NCBI GenBank assembly: GCA_001805885.1
Contig: MHHC01000031.1
Coordinates: 1-15,739, forward strand
From: Omnitrophica WOR_2 bacterium RIFCSPLOWO2_12_FULL_51_24
Lineage (GTDB): Bacteria; Omnitrophota; Gorgyraeia; Pluralincolimonadales; Pluralincolimonadaceae
DNA length: 15,739 bases
Direction: 5' to 3'
Positions 6,595-12,197 of this stretch are shown here, piece after piece. The notes under the pieces were generated by a model that saw only the letters and a list, made by a program, of their open reading frames with translations, was not told the DNA's origin and made no database searches. Each line of letters opens with the position of its first letter. The stretch's first letter is position 1. Position numbers and translations under genes: made by a program.

Positions 6595-7689
6595 ATGAAT
6601 ATCCTTAGATACGCCTTCGTTTCGCTGCTGATAGCGGCTTTTAACCTGACATCATACGGCGTTTCCCGCGCCGTCACGATCGATATCCCGGAGAGAAAAC
6701 TCATCGACGCGATGAATGCGGATATCGAATACATCCGCTCTAATATGCCCGGCCCGCAGATACGGGACGGGGCTTTGGCGTGCGAGGCGCTTTTGAAGAT
6801 GGGCATAAACGAACCTGTCAAGGAATGGCTCGACTCGCAGACCGAAGGCAAGGTCCTCGCCGAAGGCGGGGGCAAGGGCGAGTATGTCTTTGTACTCCGA
6901 AATTATATAGATTATTCCGGCGACAGGGCGTACCTTAAAACGGCGTATCCTAAGGCAGTAAAGATATTGGGATCTCTCCGCGGCCTACGCCGCGGTTACT
7001 TGTACGACTTCTTCGCGCTGCGGAGCTTAAAGGACGGCGCATATCTGGCGAAACTGATGGGCGATAAGGCGAGCGCCGGCTGGATGCAGAAAGAGGCCGA
7101 GGCCCTGCGTAAATCCATCTACGATTCTATAAAAGGGGATCTCGACCCGGACACGGCCGCAATCGCAGTAGTCGAAGCGGAGGAGCTGGAATATATGCCG
7201 AAGGAGATCATCAGGAACTCCTTCGATGTATATTTTGCGGATTTCGCCGCGGGTATGATCTCTGCCGGAGGCAGGAGCCCCGGGCCTTATGAGGTGTATT
7301 CGGCGGGCGCCTATTTTAGGATGGACCAGCGCGAGCGGGGACTTACTGTATTGCGTTATTTCGCGGAAAATCCGGCCGGCAGGGAAGGGCGGGGTTACAC
7401 GGTGCAAACAGCCCCGGGATATATCGACGCGGTCCGGACGGCCTTCGTCTACGAAGACGCGGGCAAGCTCATCCTCGGGCAAGGCCTCGCTCCGGAGTGG
7501 TTTGACCAGGGTATCGAGGTAAAGGATATGCCCACGCTTTACGGCAAGATCTGCTACGTGATAAAGAAAGAGGGTAACGTAATCAGGTATTTCATATACG
7601 GCGCCGCCAAGCCGCCTAAGGGCGTCAAGTTTGTCCTTCCTAAAGAACTTTCAAACTGCAAGATCGAGGAGATGAAGGCGAAGCAGTGA
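6595..7689 (+). CDS. Secreted six-hairpin glycosidase-like (alpha/alpha toroid) protein
   Basis: 364 residues with a signal peptide (hydrophobic 7-20, likely cleavage after SRA at about residue 26). The rest reads as successive helix pairs, for example DGALACEALLKMGINEPVKEWL, YVFVLRNYIDYSGD and AYLAKLMGDKASAGWMQKEAEALRKSIYD. The end, LAPEWFDQGIEVKDMPTLYG, recalls the C-terminal part of (alpha/alpha)6 glycosidases such as the GH78/GH95 type. It is short for those enzymes and I cannot name a catalytic acid, so substrate and activity are open. The ribosome-binding site AAGGAGG (6584-6590) is strong but close to the ATG. The stop TGA shares its A with the ATG of the ECF sigma gene (TGATG), so the two are co-transcribed and coupled. 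A copy of the palindromic repeat encodes GKVLAEGGG near residues 85-93. Confidence 0.72.
   Translation: MNILRYAFVSLLIAAFNLTSYGVSRAVTIDIPERKLIDAMNADIEYIRSNMPGPQIRDGALACEALLKMGINEPVKEWLDSQTEGKVLAEGGGKGEYVFVLRNYIDYSGDRAYLKTAYPKAVKILGSLRGLRRGYLYDFFALRSLKDGAYLAKLMGDKASAGWMQKEAEALRKSIYDSIKGDLDPDTAAIAVVEAEELEYMPKEIIRNSFDVYFADFAAGMISAGGRSPGPYEVYSAGAYFRMDQRERGLTVLRYFAENPAGREGRGYTVQTAPGYIDAVRTAFVYEDAGKLILGQGLAPEWFDQGIEVKDMPTLYGKICYVIKKEGNVIRYFIYGAAKPPKGVKFVLPKELSNCKIEEMKAKQ
6847..6871 (+). repeat. Palindromic coding repeat, copy in the toroid gene
   Basis: GGCAAGGT (6847-6854) followed by CCTCGCC-GAA-GGCGGGG (6855-6871), a 7-bp stem with one G-T pair. It lies in sense orientation and encodes GKVLAEGG, very like the GKVLSEAKG of the 5390-5414 copy although the host proteins are unrelated. 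Confidence 0.55.
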
Positions 7690-8267
7690 TGATCGATGAA
7701 GATGTAAAATTGATGCTTAAGTTTAAGGCAGGCGATAGGTCTGCCTTCGAAGCGCTTTTAGATAAATACCATGCCCCTATAATAAATTTCATTTACAGAT
7801 TTCTCGGCGATAAGACGGAGTCGGAAGATTTCGCCCAAGAGGTTTTCTTGAGGATTTACCGCTCCGCTTCCAATTATACCCCTCAAGCGAAATTCTCCAC
7901 TTGGATTTATCGGATCGCAAAAAACTTGGCTCTAAACGAACTCCGAAGAAAAAAGACTCAAAAGACCTCCTCCATTGAAGAGATGGTATCAACGGAAGAA
8001 GGCGAACGTCAAAGACAGTTTCCCGACGATAAGCCTTCCGCCTTGCAGGAGTTAGAAAGACAAGACCTGATAGATGCCGTAAGAAAAGCGATTGACCCTC
8101 TGCCGCCTAATCAAAAGACGGCAGTAATTTTAAGCAGGTACGAAGGGCTTTCATACGAAGAGATCGCTGAAGTAATCGGTTGTTCCGTCTCGGCGGTAAA
8201 ATCGCTTTTAAGCCGCGCGCGAGAGGCTTTAAAGGAAAGGCTTTCTTTTTATGTTAAGGGACATTAA
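7689..8267 (+). CDS. ECF-type RNA polymerase sigma factor (sigma-70 family)
   Basis: 192 residues from ATG 7689; a GTG at 7686 adds one residue but the TGATG junction with the upstream stop favours the ATG. Region 2 (about 13-85) includes AFEALLDKYHAPIINFIYRF, ESEDFAQEVFLRIYR and FSTWIYRIAKNLALNELRRK. Region 4 (about 120-185) includes LPPNQKTAVILSRYEGLSY, EEIAEVIGCSVSAVKSLLSR and AREALKERL. There is no region 3, as in the ECF group. It directs RNA polymerase to stress or envelope genes and is expected to be held by the zinc-binding anti-sigma protein encoded 51 bases downstream. Two matching promoter-like motifs at 8269 and 9648 are its probable targets. Codons here are more A+T-rich than in the genes to the left. 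Confidence 0.95.
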   Translation: MIDEDVKLMLKFKAGDRSAFEALLDKYHAPIINFIYRFLGDKTESEDFAQEVFLRIYRSASNYTPQAKFSTWIYRIAKNLALNELRRKKTQKTSSIEEMVSTEEGERQRQFPDDKPSALQELERQDLIDAVRKAIDPLPPNQKTAVILSRYEGLSYEEIAEVIGCSVSAVKSLLSRAREALKERLSFYVKGH

Positions 8268-8268
8268 G

Positions 8269-8299
8269 CCAAAACTTTTTGGTAAGTTAAGTGTTTATA
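8269..8299 (+). promoter_or_regulatory. Putative ECF promoter of the anti-sigma operon
   Basis: CCAAAACTTTTT (8269-8280), 10 bases, GTGTTTATA (8291-8299). The same pair of blocks with the same 10-base gap recurs at 9648-9678. The AAC-containing upstream block and GT-rich downstream block fit the usual pattern of ECF promoters. It fills the gap between the sigma and anti-sigma genes. The leader holds a GGAGG at 8305-8309. A TATAAT at 8296-8301 overlaps the downstream block, so housekeeping sigma use is an alternative. Confidence 0.6.
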
Positions 8300-8318
8300 A
8301 TATTGGAGGAAACTAAAG

Positions 8319-8813
8319 ATGAGATGCCGTAATGCTAAAGGACTTTTAGCCCTATTCTTAGACGGTAAATTAGAAGAAAGACGATCCCAGGAGCTTAAAG
8401 TTCATCTGAATAAATGTCCGGCTTGTTCTAAAGAATTGGGCCTTTTAAAAGAAACCTGGAATTTATTGGGTGAATGGAAGCCGATTGCTCCCTCCCCTAA
8501 TTTTAAAGCCGCGTTCTGGCGAAGAGCCTCCCAAGGAGAGGAAACGATAGTGGCGGAAAGAAAACCCGTCTTTGTCTTGCCCGGATTGAGGCCGCGCCTT
8601 GTGCCCGTATTTGCCACACTAACGGCGATTTTCATCATCAGCGTATATTTGGCGCACCTTTCAACGGTTAAGGATCTTCAGCAGCTTGCTTTAACGACCA
8701 AAAATGAAGATATCATAATGCTTAGGGAGTTGGACTTAGCCGAGGACTTAGAGATAATACAAAATCTTCCCATCTTGGAAGATTTGGAAGCGATAGATTC
8801 GATACAATCATAG
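8319..8813 (+). CDS. Transmembrane anti-sigma factor with zinc-binding (zf-HC2/ZAS) domain
   Basis: 164 residues. The N-terminus has the ZAS pattern: Cys3, then His29-x3-Cys33-x2-Cys36 within VHLNKCPACSKE, which binds zinc and clamps the cognate sigma factor. One membrane helix spans about 94-112, placing the N-domain in the cytoplasm and residues 113-164 in the periplasm. The periplasmic tail is acidic and leucine/isoleucine-rich, and residues 130-160 align without gaps to residues 32-62 of the next gene product. The tail is probably the sensor end. The ribosome-binding site is GGAGG, 9 bases before the ATG. The gene lies immediately after the ECF sigma gene and behind a candidate promoter for that sigma factor, which would give negative feedback. 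Confidence 0.9.
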   Translation: MRCRNAKGLLALFLDGKLEERRSQELKVHLNKCPACSKELGLLKETWNLLGEWKPIAPSPNFKAAFWRRASQGEETIVAERKPVFVLPGLRPRLVPVFATLTAIFIISVYLAHLSTVKDLQQLALTTKNEDIIMLRELDLAEDLEIIQNLPILEDLEAIDSIQS

Positions 8814-8824
8814 AAAGAGGAAAT

Positions 8825-9064
8825 TTGAAAAAGATATTTTACGTTCTAATAATTTTTACGTTTCTTACGAAGTGCGCCGTTGCTGAAGAAAATAACGAAA
8901 CGGCTAAACTATCCGAGGAGGATATAGAAATTATACGGAACTTAGAAATACTGCAGGAATTGGATATGATAAAAAATATGGATTTATTGGAGAATTACGA
9001 GGAGATAAAAGATATTGAAACCTTAGAATCTAAAGGAGAAACCGATGAAAAAGGCATTGATTAA
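8825..9064 (+). CDS. Small exported acidic protein resembling the anti-sigma tail
   Basis: 79 residues from a TTG start at 8825, with AAAGAGG just upstream. The signal peptide runs over residues 4-20 with an AVA cleavage site; Cys17 lacks a proper lipobox, so a lipoprotein is less likely. The mature part is acidic and rich in Leu/Ile (EEDIEIIRNLEILQELDMI, later NMDLLENYEEIKDIETL). Residues 32-62 match anti-sigma residues 130-160 at about 12 of 31 positions with no gaps, including the ED-I, N and LE-E-I pattern. It begins 12 bases after the anti-sigma stop and overlaps the following gene by 20 bases. I do not recognise a named family. A periplasmic partner or mimic of the anti-sigma sensor tail is my inference. 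Confidence 0.7.
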   Translation: MKKIFYVLIIFTFLTKCAVAEENNETAKLSEEDIEIIRNLEILQELDMIKNMDLLENYEEIKDIETLESKGETDEKGID

Positions 9065-9647
9065 TTGCTTAACTTGCCTGGCGGCAATTGAGTTTGCCAT
9101 TGCGTTAATTCTATCTATAGGGGCCAATTTCGCTTTGGCCCAAGACGAACCTCAAGCAACCCGGCAAGAGGCGACGGCGGCTGAAATTGACAAGGCTCTC
9201 ACAGAGAAATGGAAGAACTTGCCTCCGCAGGAGAAAGAGCGCCTCAAAGAGAAATATAAGACGTTAAAGGAAATGACTCCGCAGGAAAGACAGGCGCTTA
9301 AAGAAAATTTAAAACGGTTCAAAGGACTGCCTCAGCAGAAACAAGAGATGTTAAAGCAAAAGTGGCAGAAGATAAAGGACCTGCCTCCCGAGAAACGTCA
9401 GGCAGTTTTAAATAATTATAAAAAATGGCAGAACTTATCGCCCGAGGAAAGACAGAATCTTCGACAAAAATATAAAAGACTTCACGAGATGACTCCCCAA
9501 GAGCGCGAGAGGTTTCTGGAAAAACACAGGAAATGGAAAGGGATGTCCGACGAAGATAAACAGAGGCTTCGCAGGAAGCACGAAATAAAAAGAGACGTTC
9601 CCAAAACACGTCTTCCTAAAGCGGGCCTAAAAGGCGGAAAAAGATAA
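9045..9647 (+). CDS. Exported DUF3106-type protein with seven 18-residue repeats
   Basis: 200 residues with a long hydrophobic signal sequence (about 9-32, cleavage near ALA-Q). Residues 54-179 are seven consecutive 18-residue units: EKWKNLPPQEKERLKEKY, KTLKEMTPQERQALKENL, KRFKGLPQQKQEMLKQKW, then QKIKDLPPEKRQAVLNNY and three more. Pattern: aromatic/hydrophobic at 3, L/M at 6, P at 8, E/Q-K/R at 9-11, L/V near 14, aromatic or H at 18. This is the DUF3106 style; the spacing recalls the LTxxQ motifs of Spy/CpxP periplasmic chaperones, but homology is not shown. The protein is strongly basic and ends in a Lys/Arg/Gly-rich tail. A good ribosome-binding site (AAAGGAG, 7 bases before ATG) lies inside the previous gene, indicating a tight operon. 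Function unknown; envelope stress protection is plausible from context. Confidence 0.82.
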   Translation: MKKALINCLTCLAAIEFAIALILSIGANFALAQDEPQATRQEATAAEIDKALTEKWKNLPPQEKERLKEKYKTLKEMTPQERQALKENLKRFKGLPQQKQEMLKQKWQKIKDLPPEKRQAVLNNYKKWQNLSPEERQNLRQKYKRLHEMTPQERERFLEKHRKWKGMSDEDKQRLRRKHEIKRDVPKTRLPKAGLKGGKR

Positions 9648-9678
9648 CCGAAACTTTTTTAAACCCGGCGTGTTTATA
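9648..9678 (+). promoter_or_regulatory. Putative ECF promoter of the EF-hand gene
   Basis: CCGAAACTTTTT (9648-9659), 10 bases, GTGTTTATA (9670-9678). It matches the motif before the anti-sigma gene at 20 of 21 compared bases with identical spacing, while the 10 bases between differ. The EF-hand gene's ribosome-binding site AAAGGAGG (9686-9693) follows. This points to a separate transcript under the same sigma factor. Confidence 0.6.
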
Positions 9679-9698
9679 TTAGTAGAAAGGAGGACAAG

Positions 9699-10313
9699 AT
9701 GAAGACGAGATTCGAAAGTGTGGTTATGGTGATGGGAATTTGTGCGGCGGTTCTGTTTTTTGCAAATAACCTAAGGGCCGAGGAGGATTCCAAGAAGCTA
9801 GGCGACGATGCGGAGAGGTTTGAAGCCGCGGATACCGACAATGACGGGACAATCAGCCGAAATGAACATAGAGAATGGCTTAATAAGCATAAGGATCGCC
9901 TTGAGGATGTTAAAGACCGTCGAGAGGATATCCGCGACCGTAAAGAGGATATCCGCGACCGCAAGGAAGACGTGCTTGACCGTCGTGAGGATATAAAAGA
10001 TAGGCGCGAAGATGTCCTCGACAAAAAAGAGGATGTCTGGGACAGGCGCCATGAAGGCGGCCGTAAAGACAAATTAGAGGACATCAGAGATCGCAAGGAA
10101 GACGTCCGTGATAGAAAAGAGGATGTCCGCGACAGACGAGAGGATGTCAAAGACCGCAGAGAGGATATTAGGGACCGTCGTGAAGATATAAGGGATAAGA
10201 AAGAGGATATCCACGACAGAGGCTTGCATAAAGGATACGAAAAAGGCGTAAGGGATCACGGTAAGGGTATAGGCAAAGGGAAAGGCCAGGGCGGCGCCAA
10301 TAAGCGTCGTTAA
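9699..10313 (+). CDS. Exported EF-hand protein with two arms of charged heptad repeats
   Basis: 204 residues. Signal peptide 1-27 (cleavage after LRA). A canonical EF-hand loop occupies 45-56: Asp45, Asp47, Asp49, Gly50, Ile52, Glu56 in DTDNDGTISRNE, so one calcium site is predicted. Then come fourteen heptads of the type DRREDIR, in two blocks of seven: residues 65-113 and 123-171, each starting KD(R/K)LED(V/I), separated by WDRRHEGGR. The Gly-Gly break suggests a helical hairpin. The heptads carry one Ile/Val each and alternate acidic and basic residues, favouring a stable charged helix over a normal coiled coil. The tail is Gly/Lys-rich. At DNA level this is a 21-bp degenerate tandem repeat. 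The gene has its own sigma-type motif and a terminator-like hairpin 12 bases downstream. No named family beyond the EF-hand is recognised. Confidence 0.85.
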   Translation: MKTRFESVVMVMGICAAVLFFANNLRAEEDSKKLGDDAERFEAADTDNDGTISRNEHREWLNKHKDRLEDVKDRREDIRDRKEDIRDRKEDVLDRREDIKDRREDVLDKKEDVWDRRHEGGRKDKLEDIRDRKEDVRDRKEDVRDRREDVKDRREDIRDRREDIRDKKEDIHDRGLHKGYEKGVRDHGKGIGKGKGQGGANKRR

Positions 10314-10325
10314 AAAATAAAAAAG

Positions 10326-10372
10326 AAATTCCCTCCTTTTACTATATTAGACGTAAAAAGGAGGGAATTTTT
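10326..10372 (+). terminator. Perfect 15-bp hairpin with T-run; also sequesters a ribosome-binding site
   Basis: AAATTCCCTCCTTTT (10326-10340) pairs perfectly with AAAAGGAGGGAATTT (10356-10370) around a 15-base loop, followed by TT. A-rich DNA lies to the left, so it could terminate in both directions. The right arm contains AGGAGGG (10359-10365), 7 bases before the ATG of a transposase-like remnant. The hairpin may therefore be the regulatory leader of that element rather than, or as well as, the end of the EF-hand transcript. Confidence 0.65.
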
Positions 10373-10480
10373 ATGCCTATGACCAAACGTCAGGTCTTAG
10401 ATAATGGCATTTACCATATTCTGAATAAAGGCCCCGTAAAATTTACCCTAAAAAAACAATTAATTTTACTTGCTATTTGA
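10373..10480 (+). pseudogene. Remnant of a REP-associated (Y1/IS200-like) transposase gene
   Basis: A 35-codon frame starting at ATG 10373 with AGGAGGG 7 bases upstream. Its beginning, TKRQVLDNGIYHILNKGP, matches the usual N-terminus of RAYT-type Y1 transposases (the G-x-YH-x-x-N-(R/K)-G pattern). After residue 21 the similarity ends, and a TGA follows at 10478-10480. The HUH motif and the catalytic tyrosine are absent, so it cannot be active. The ribosome-binding site is locked in a perfect hairpin, as known for IS200-family tnpA leaders. It could instead be a small expressed leader peptide. Confidence 0.55.
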
Positions 10481-10489
10481 AAATAGCAA
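10470..10489. repeat. Short inverted repeat upstream of the GT2 gene
   Basis: TTGCTATTT-GA-AAATAGCAA, a perfect 9-bp inverted repeat with a 2-base centre, overlapping the stop of the transposase remnant and ending 33 bases before the GT2 ATG. It may be an operator or an end of the decayed mobile element. No convincing sigma70 promoter or ribosome-binding site was found between here and the ATG. Confidence 0.4.
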
Positions 10490-10522
10490 TGATAAACTGC
10501 TTTTTAAACACGTTTCGAGAAA

Positions 10523-12181
10523 ATGACTACATTTCCTAAAAAAGATTCGCTGATGTTTAGTCTGATTGTCTTCCTTTGGCTGTGCGCCGGCTTTTATTTT
10601 ACCCCCCGCATTTTAGCCCTTCTTATAGGCCCCGAGAATATATTCGCGAAATCCGCCGTCATCCTTTTCGCTCTATTGCTTAATCTCTTCTGGTTTTACG
10701 GATTTTATCACCTTGTAATAATCCTTTTTTCTTACAGGAAGCCGGCGCCGGTTGATTTCAATGCAAATAACTTAGATGGAATGGGTACTCCCAAGGTCGC
10801 TTTACTTTATACGACCTGCAACGATTTCAGGGATGAGGCGGTCTTATCCTGTCTTAATCAGGACTACCCTGATTTTCATACCTTTATTTTGGATGACAGC
10901 GGCGACGAAGAATATAAAAAAAGGATCGATGCCTTTGTCTGCAAATACACATCGAGAGTAACTCTAATGCGCCGCCGGGACAGGACGGGCTATAAGGCCG
11001 GCAATTTAAATAATTGCTTAAACAGGATCTCCGGTTTTGAGTATTTCAGCGTCTCCGATGCCGACACGATCCTGCCAAAAGATTATATTAGAAACCTGCT
11101 GCCGTATTTCAATAAGCCTGAGGTGGCTTTTGTCCAATCGCGGCAGGAGCTAAACCCGGCCCAGGGCTCTGCCTTTGCTCAGGGCCTCGGTTTTCAGATA
11201 GGGCTCCATTGCGACAATTACCTTAGCACGAAGGAGAAGTATGGGTTTGTTATGTTCTATGGCCACAGCGCGTTAATGCGTCTGGATGTCTTAAGAGAGA
11301 TCGGCGGTTTCCCGGAAGTGGCGACGGAGGACCTCGCGTATTCCATGCTGATAAGAGAGAAGGGCTATTATGGCGTCTACGCGAAAGAAGTGACCTCTCT
11401 GGAGGATTTCCCGTCGACTTTCCGCCAGTACCGGAAAAGGAATGAAAAGTGGATAAGGGGGACGGCGGAATGCCTTTTCAAATACTATCCCTCTTTTCTC
11501 AAAAATAAAAATATAAGCCGGCTGGAGAAATTTGACGTTTTCGTATCGGCTCTAAGCCTGTTGTTGAGCCTTCCGTTTTTGGCGCTTCTCCTGTTGGTGG
11601 GTTTCATCCTGCCGTATTATTTTTCACATTTTCAATTCCAGGGCCCGATGTTTCGCATGCCCCTCTCTTACGATAATTCGTTAATTAAATTCGCCGTTAA
11701 TGTCAGCGGAAACTTCTTCTGGAGATGGGATTTCTTCCTGATGCTTATTATTATGGTGGCCAGCCCCATACTGCCGGTCTTGATCCGGATCTTACGCAGG
11801 CCCGGAGAAAAGATGAGATACATAGTTATGTTTACCTTCAATTTTTATTCCATGCAAGTTGTCTCCTCGCTGGATCTGATCGCCTATCTCATAAGCGGAC
11901 GGGCAGGATTTCCCGTGACGGGCCAGGAGAAGGATGCCGCCGGAAATGAGGTTTCGAACAGGCGGGCGACGGTCTTTATCGAGGTACTGGCGGCATTTAT
12001 GTTTTTACTTATCAGCGTTACCACGAAAAATATCTGGTTTTTGGTTTTCGCCGCAGGAACGGCGATAGGGACGCTGATTTTAAAACGAGGCTTTGAAAAT
12101 AGGCTGGTTAGAATTTTCGCGGTCGTTCCTTTGGTTATACTGGCGATAATAATAATATTCATCACCAAGACGCTTCAATAA
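10523..12181 (+). CDS. Membrane GT2 processive glycosyltransferase (cellulose synthase-like)
   Basis: 552 residues. Two N-terminal membrane helices (about 10-33 and 42-69), a cytoplasmic GT-A domain (about 88-320), then about five or six more helices to the end. Catalytic motifs: DDSGD (124-128), DAD (179-181, metal/UDP binding) and TED (268-270, catalytic base). The QxxRW position reads RNEKW (306-310), preceded by another Gln at 302 (RQYRKR), so the acceptor-site motif is altered. It likely polymerises a beta-linked polysaccharide across the inner membrane; sugar unknown. No PilZ domain is present, so direct c-di-GMP control like BcsA is not evident despite the GGDEF gene in the window. The start at 10523 lacks a good ribosome-binding site. 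The TPR-RHS gene follows after 16 bases, probably in one operon. Confidence 0.9.
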   Translation: MTTFPKKDSLMFSLIVFLWLCAGFYFTPRILALLIGPENIFAKSAVILFALLLNLFWFYGFYHLVIILFSYRKPAPVDFNANNLDGMGTPKVALLYTTCNDFRDEAVLSCLNQDYPDFHTFILDDSGDEEYKKRIDAFVCKYTSRVTLMRRRDRTGYKAGNLNNCLNRISGFEYFSVSDADTILPKDYIRNLLPYFNKPEVAFVQSRQELNPAQGSAFAQGLGFQIGLHCDNYLSTKEKYGFVMFYGHSALMRLDVLREIGGFPEVATEDLAYSMLIREKGYYGVYAKEVTSLEDFPSTFRQYRKRNEKWIRGTAECLFKYYPSFLKNKNISRLEKFDVFVSALSLLLSLPFLALLLLVGFILPYYFSHFQFQGPMFRMPLSYDNSLIKFAVNVSGNFFWRWDFFLMLIIMVASPILPVLIRILRRPGEKMRYIVMFTFNFYSMQVVSSLDLIAYLISGRAGFPVTGQEKDAAGNEVSNRRATVFIEVLAAFMFLLISVTTKNIWFLVFAAGTAIGTLILKRGFENRLVRIFAVVPLVILAIIIIFITKTLQ

Positions 12182-12197
12182 AAAGAAAGAGAGCGCG

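Noticed and set aside
7478..7497. GGCAAGGCCTCGC in the toroid gene as another repeat copy
   Set aside because: It matches only part of the core, and the stem does not have the family layout.
9674..10150. Long minus-strand open frame rich in Ser/Arg/Leu opposite the EF-hand gene
   Set aside because: It is the antisense image of the 21-bp heptad repeats, which keep several frames open. The plus frame has a signal peptide, EF-hand and good ribosome-binding site.
9891..10211. Regular short repeats that could suggest a CRISPR array
   Set aside because: The period is 21 bp with no spacers, stays in frame and encodes heptads.
10495..10515. AAAC followed by CGTTT before the GT2 gene as a third ECF promoter
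   Set aside because: The gap is one base shorter than in the two good copies, the T-tract is shifted and the downstream block does not match GTGTTTATA.
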